Shown here one piece after another: positions 63,197-64,000 of a DNA stretch of 64,000 nucleotides. The stretch is from assembly GCA_964371615.1 (NCBI GenBank), contig CAYJMS010000006.1, positions 62,001 through 126,000 of the forward strand. Reading direction: 5' to 3'. Every line of letters starts with the position of its first letter. Positions within the stretch are counted from its first letter, which is position 1. Source of the stretch: SpSt-333 sp964371615. Lineage in GTDB: Bacteria > Bacteroidota > Ignavibacteria > UBA10030 > UBA8401. Made by a program: the position numbers and the translations under genes. A model generated the notes under the pieces. The model was not told the origin of the DNA, made no database searches, and saw only the letters and a program-made list of their open reading frames with translations.

Positions 63197-64000
63197 TGCC
63201 GAAGACCGCTTTGATAGCGATCGGAGGAAATTCCCTTATCCGCGCCGGCGAACGGGGGACGATCGACGAACAATTGGCGAACGCTCACGCAACGGCGAAA
63301 AGCATCGTCCGGATGGTCGGGCAGGGATGGAGGATCGTCATCACACACGGCAACGGCCCGCAAGTCGGCGCTGCGTTGCTGCGTTCCGAGCGGGCGGCAG
63401 GGGAAGTCTATACGCATCCGCTGGATGTCTGTGTTGCGACAACGCAGAGCGAAATCGGATACATTATTCAGCGTGCGATGGAATTCGAACTGCGCGAGAT
63501 CGGCCTGCTGACACCGGTGATGACCGTGCTGACGCAGGTGAAGGTCGATGAGAACGATCCGGCATTCCTGAATCCGTCGAAACCGATCGGACCGTTTTAT
63601 TCCAAAGCCGAAGCGGACGAGAAGCAACGATCGCTCGGCTGGCATATTATTGAAGATGCATCGCGCGGATACCGTCGCGTTGTGCCGTCTCCCGAACCGG
63701 TGGAAGTATTCGAGCAGGATATTATCCGGAAAATCCTCGACCTGAACATGATCGTCATTGCCGTCGGCGGCGGAGGAATCCCTGTTATAGAGCGGGACAA
63801 GTATCTTGTGCTCGGCCGGGAAGCAGTGATCGATAAAGACCGCGCCTCGGCGCTGCTGGCAACCGGATTAAAAGTCGATCTGTTCGTAATCAGTACGGAT
63901 GCGGATAAGGTATACGTCGACTTTAAGAAGCCGACACAAAGGGGAATCGACACTGCCACGGCGGATGAGATGCAGCGGTATTACGATCAGCAACAGTTTC
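63196..64000 (+). CDS. arcC: Carbamate kinase (3' end beyond the window)
   Basis: 268 codons are visible and still open at the window edge; the family is about 310-315 aa. It starts MPKTALIAIGGNSLIRAGERGTIDEQ and continues IVITHGNGPQVGA, the long loop with PSKPIGPFYSKAEAD and RRVVPSPEPVEV, IAVGGGGIPVI and DKDRASALLATGLKVDLFVISTDADKVYVDF. It transfers phosphate between carbamoyl phosphate and ADP. It is translationally coupled to argF. Confidence 0.95.
   Translation, partial: MPKTALIAIGGNSLIRAGERGTIDEQLANAHATAKSIVRMVGQGWRIVITHGNGPQVGAALLRSERAAGEVYTHPLDVCVATTQSEIGYIIQRAMEFELREIGLLTPVMTVLTQVKVDENDPAFLNPSKPIGPFYSKAEADEKQRSLGWHIIEDASRGYRRVVPSPEPVEVFEQDIIRKILDLNMIVIAVGGGGIPVIERDKYLVLGREAVIDKDRASALLATGLKVDLFVISTDADKVYVDFKKPTQRGIDTATADEMQRYYDQQQF

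Overview
The window looks like chromosome from a Gram-negative bacterium of the Bacteroidota/Chlorobiota side, most likely an Ignavibacteriota-like lineage. This is inferred from five secreted proteins ending in the type IX secretion (T9SS) sorting domain with the N-[YF]-PNPFNP-[TS] signature, from many small exported beta-barrel proteins and lipoproteins, and from intergenic space crowded with palindromic repeats. No 16S rRNA is present, so the taxonomy is inference.

Layout. 1-5.1 kb: end of a MerR-type regulator, tRNA-Pro(GGG) on the minus strand, an exported L,D-transpeptidase-like protein overlapping a penicillin-acylase-family hydrolase, and pyruvate kinase. 5.1-14.9 kb, minus strand: a 51-aa membrane protein, alpha-glucan phosphorylase, an MFS/adenosine deaminase/SixA-like operon, histidine ammonia-lyase, a small four-helix-bundle (S23) gene inside tandem repeats, and an N-acetylmuramoyl-alanine amidase. 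15.4-19.1 kb: a 1222-aa T9SS cargo with Asp-box repeats. 19.4-26.6 kb: an AT-richer run of nine small minus-strand genes for lipoproteins, outer-membrane-type beta proteins and one DUF6933-like protein, bounded and interrupted by repeats. 27.2-35.4 kb, minus strand: hisG, a second S23 gene, the tilS-hpt-ftsH operon with a dolichol-kinase-like gene, and an acyl-CoA ligase.

From 35.6 kb a sensor kinase and an NtrC-type sigma-54 activator (minus strand) face a 25-kb run of genes all on the plus strand (38.8-64 kb, continuing past the end). The run holds three T9SS proteins sharing a paralogous beta-rich module (one of them also carrying an M23 peptidase), an exported Asp/Glu racemase-like protein, a fourth T9SS protein of the N-formylglutamate-amidohydrolase type, a lipoprotein and a porin. 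It then continues with a TRAP-type permease, a 47-aa membrane protein, a succinylglutamate-desuccinylase-like metallohydrolase, a DUF6305-like protein, gamma-glutamyltransferase, PgsB, PgsC and PgsW (poly-gamma-glutamate synthesis), ornithine carbamoyltransferase and carbamate kinase.

My reading is that this is a single envelope system that makes, processes and possibly re-imports a gamma-glutamyl polymer, with dedicated T9SS surface proteins and probable sigma-54 control. The PgsB/C/W and GGT parts are recognisable families. Their linkage to the three-paralogue T9SS module, the exported racemase, the FGase-like secreted enzymes and the HK/NtrC pair is what may be undescribed. The second theme is repeats: a modular palindrome family whose stems covary between copies, nested small palindromes, heptamer and about 45-bp tandem repeats around S23 genes, and one heptamer tract that lies in frame inside hutH.
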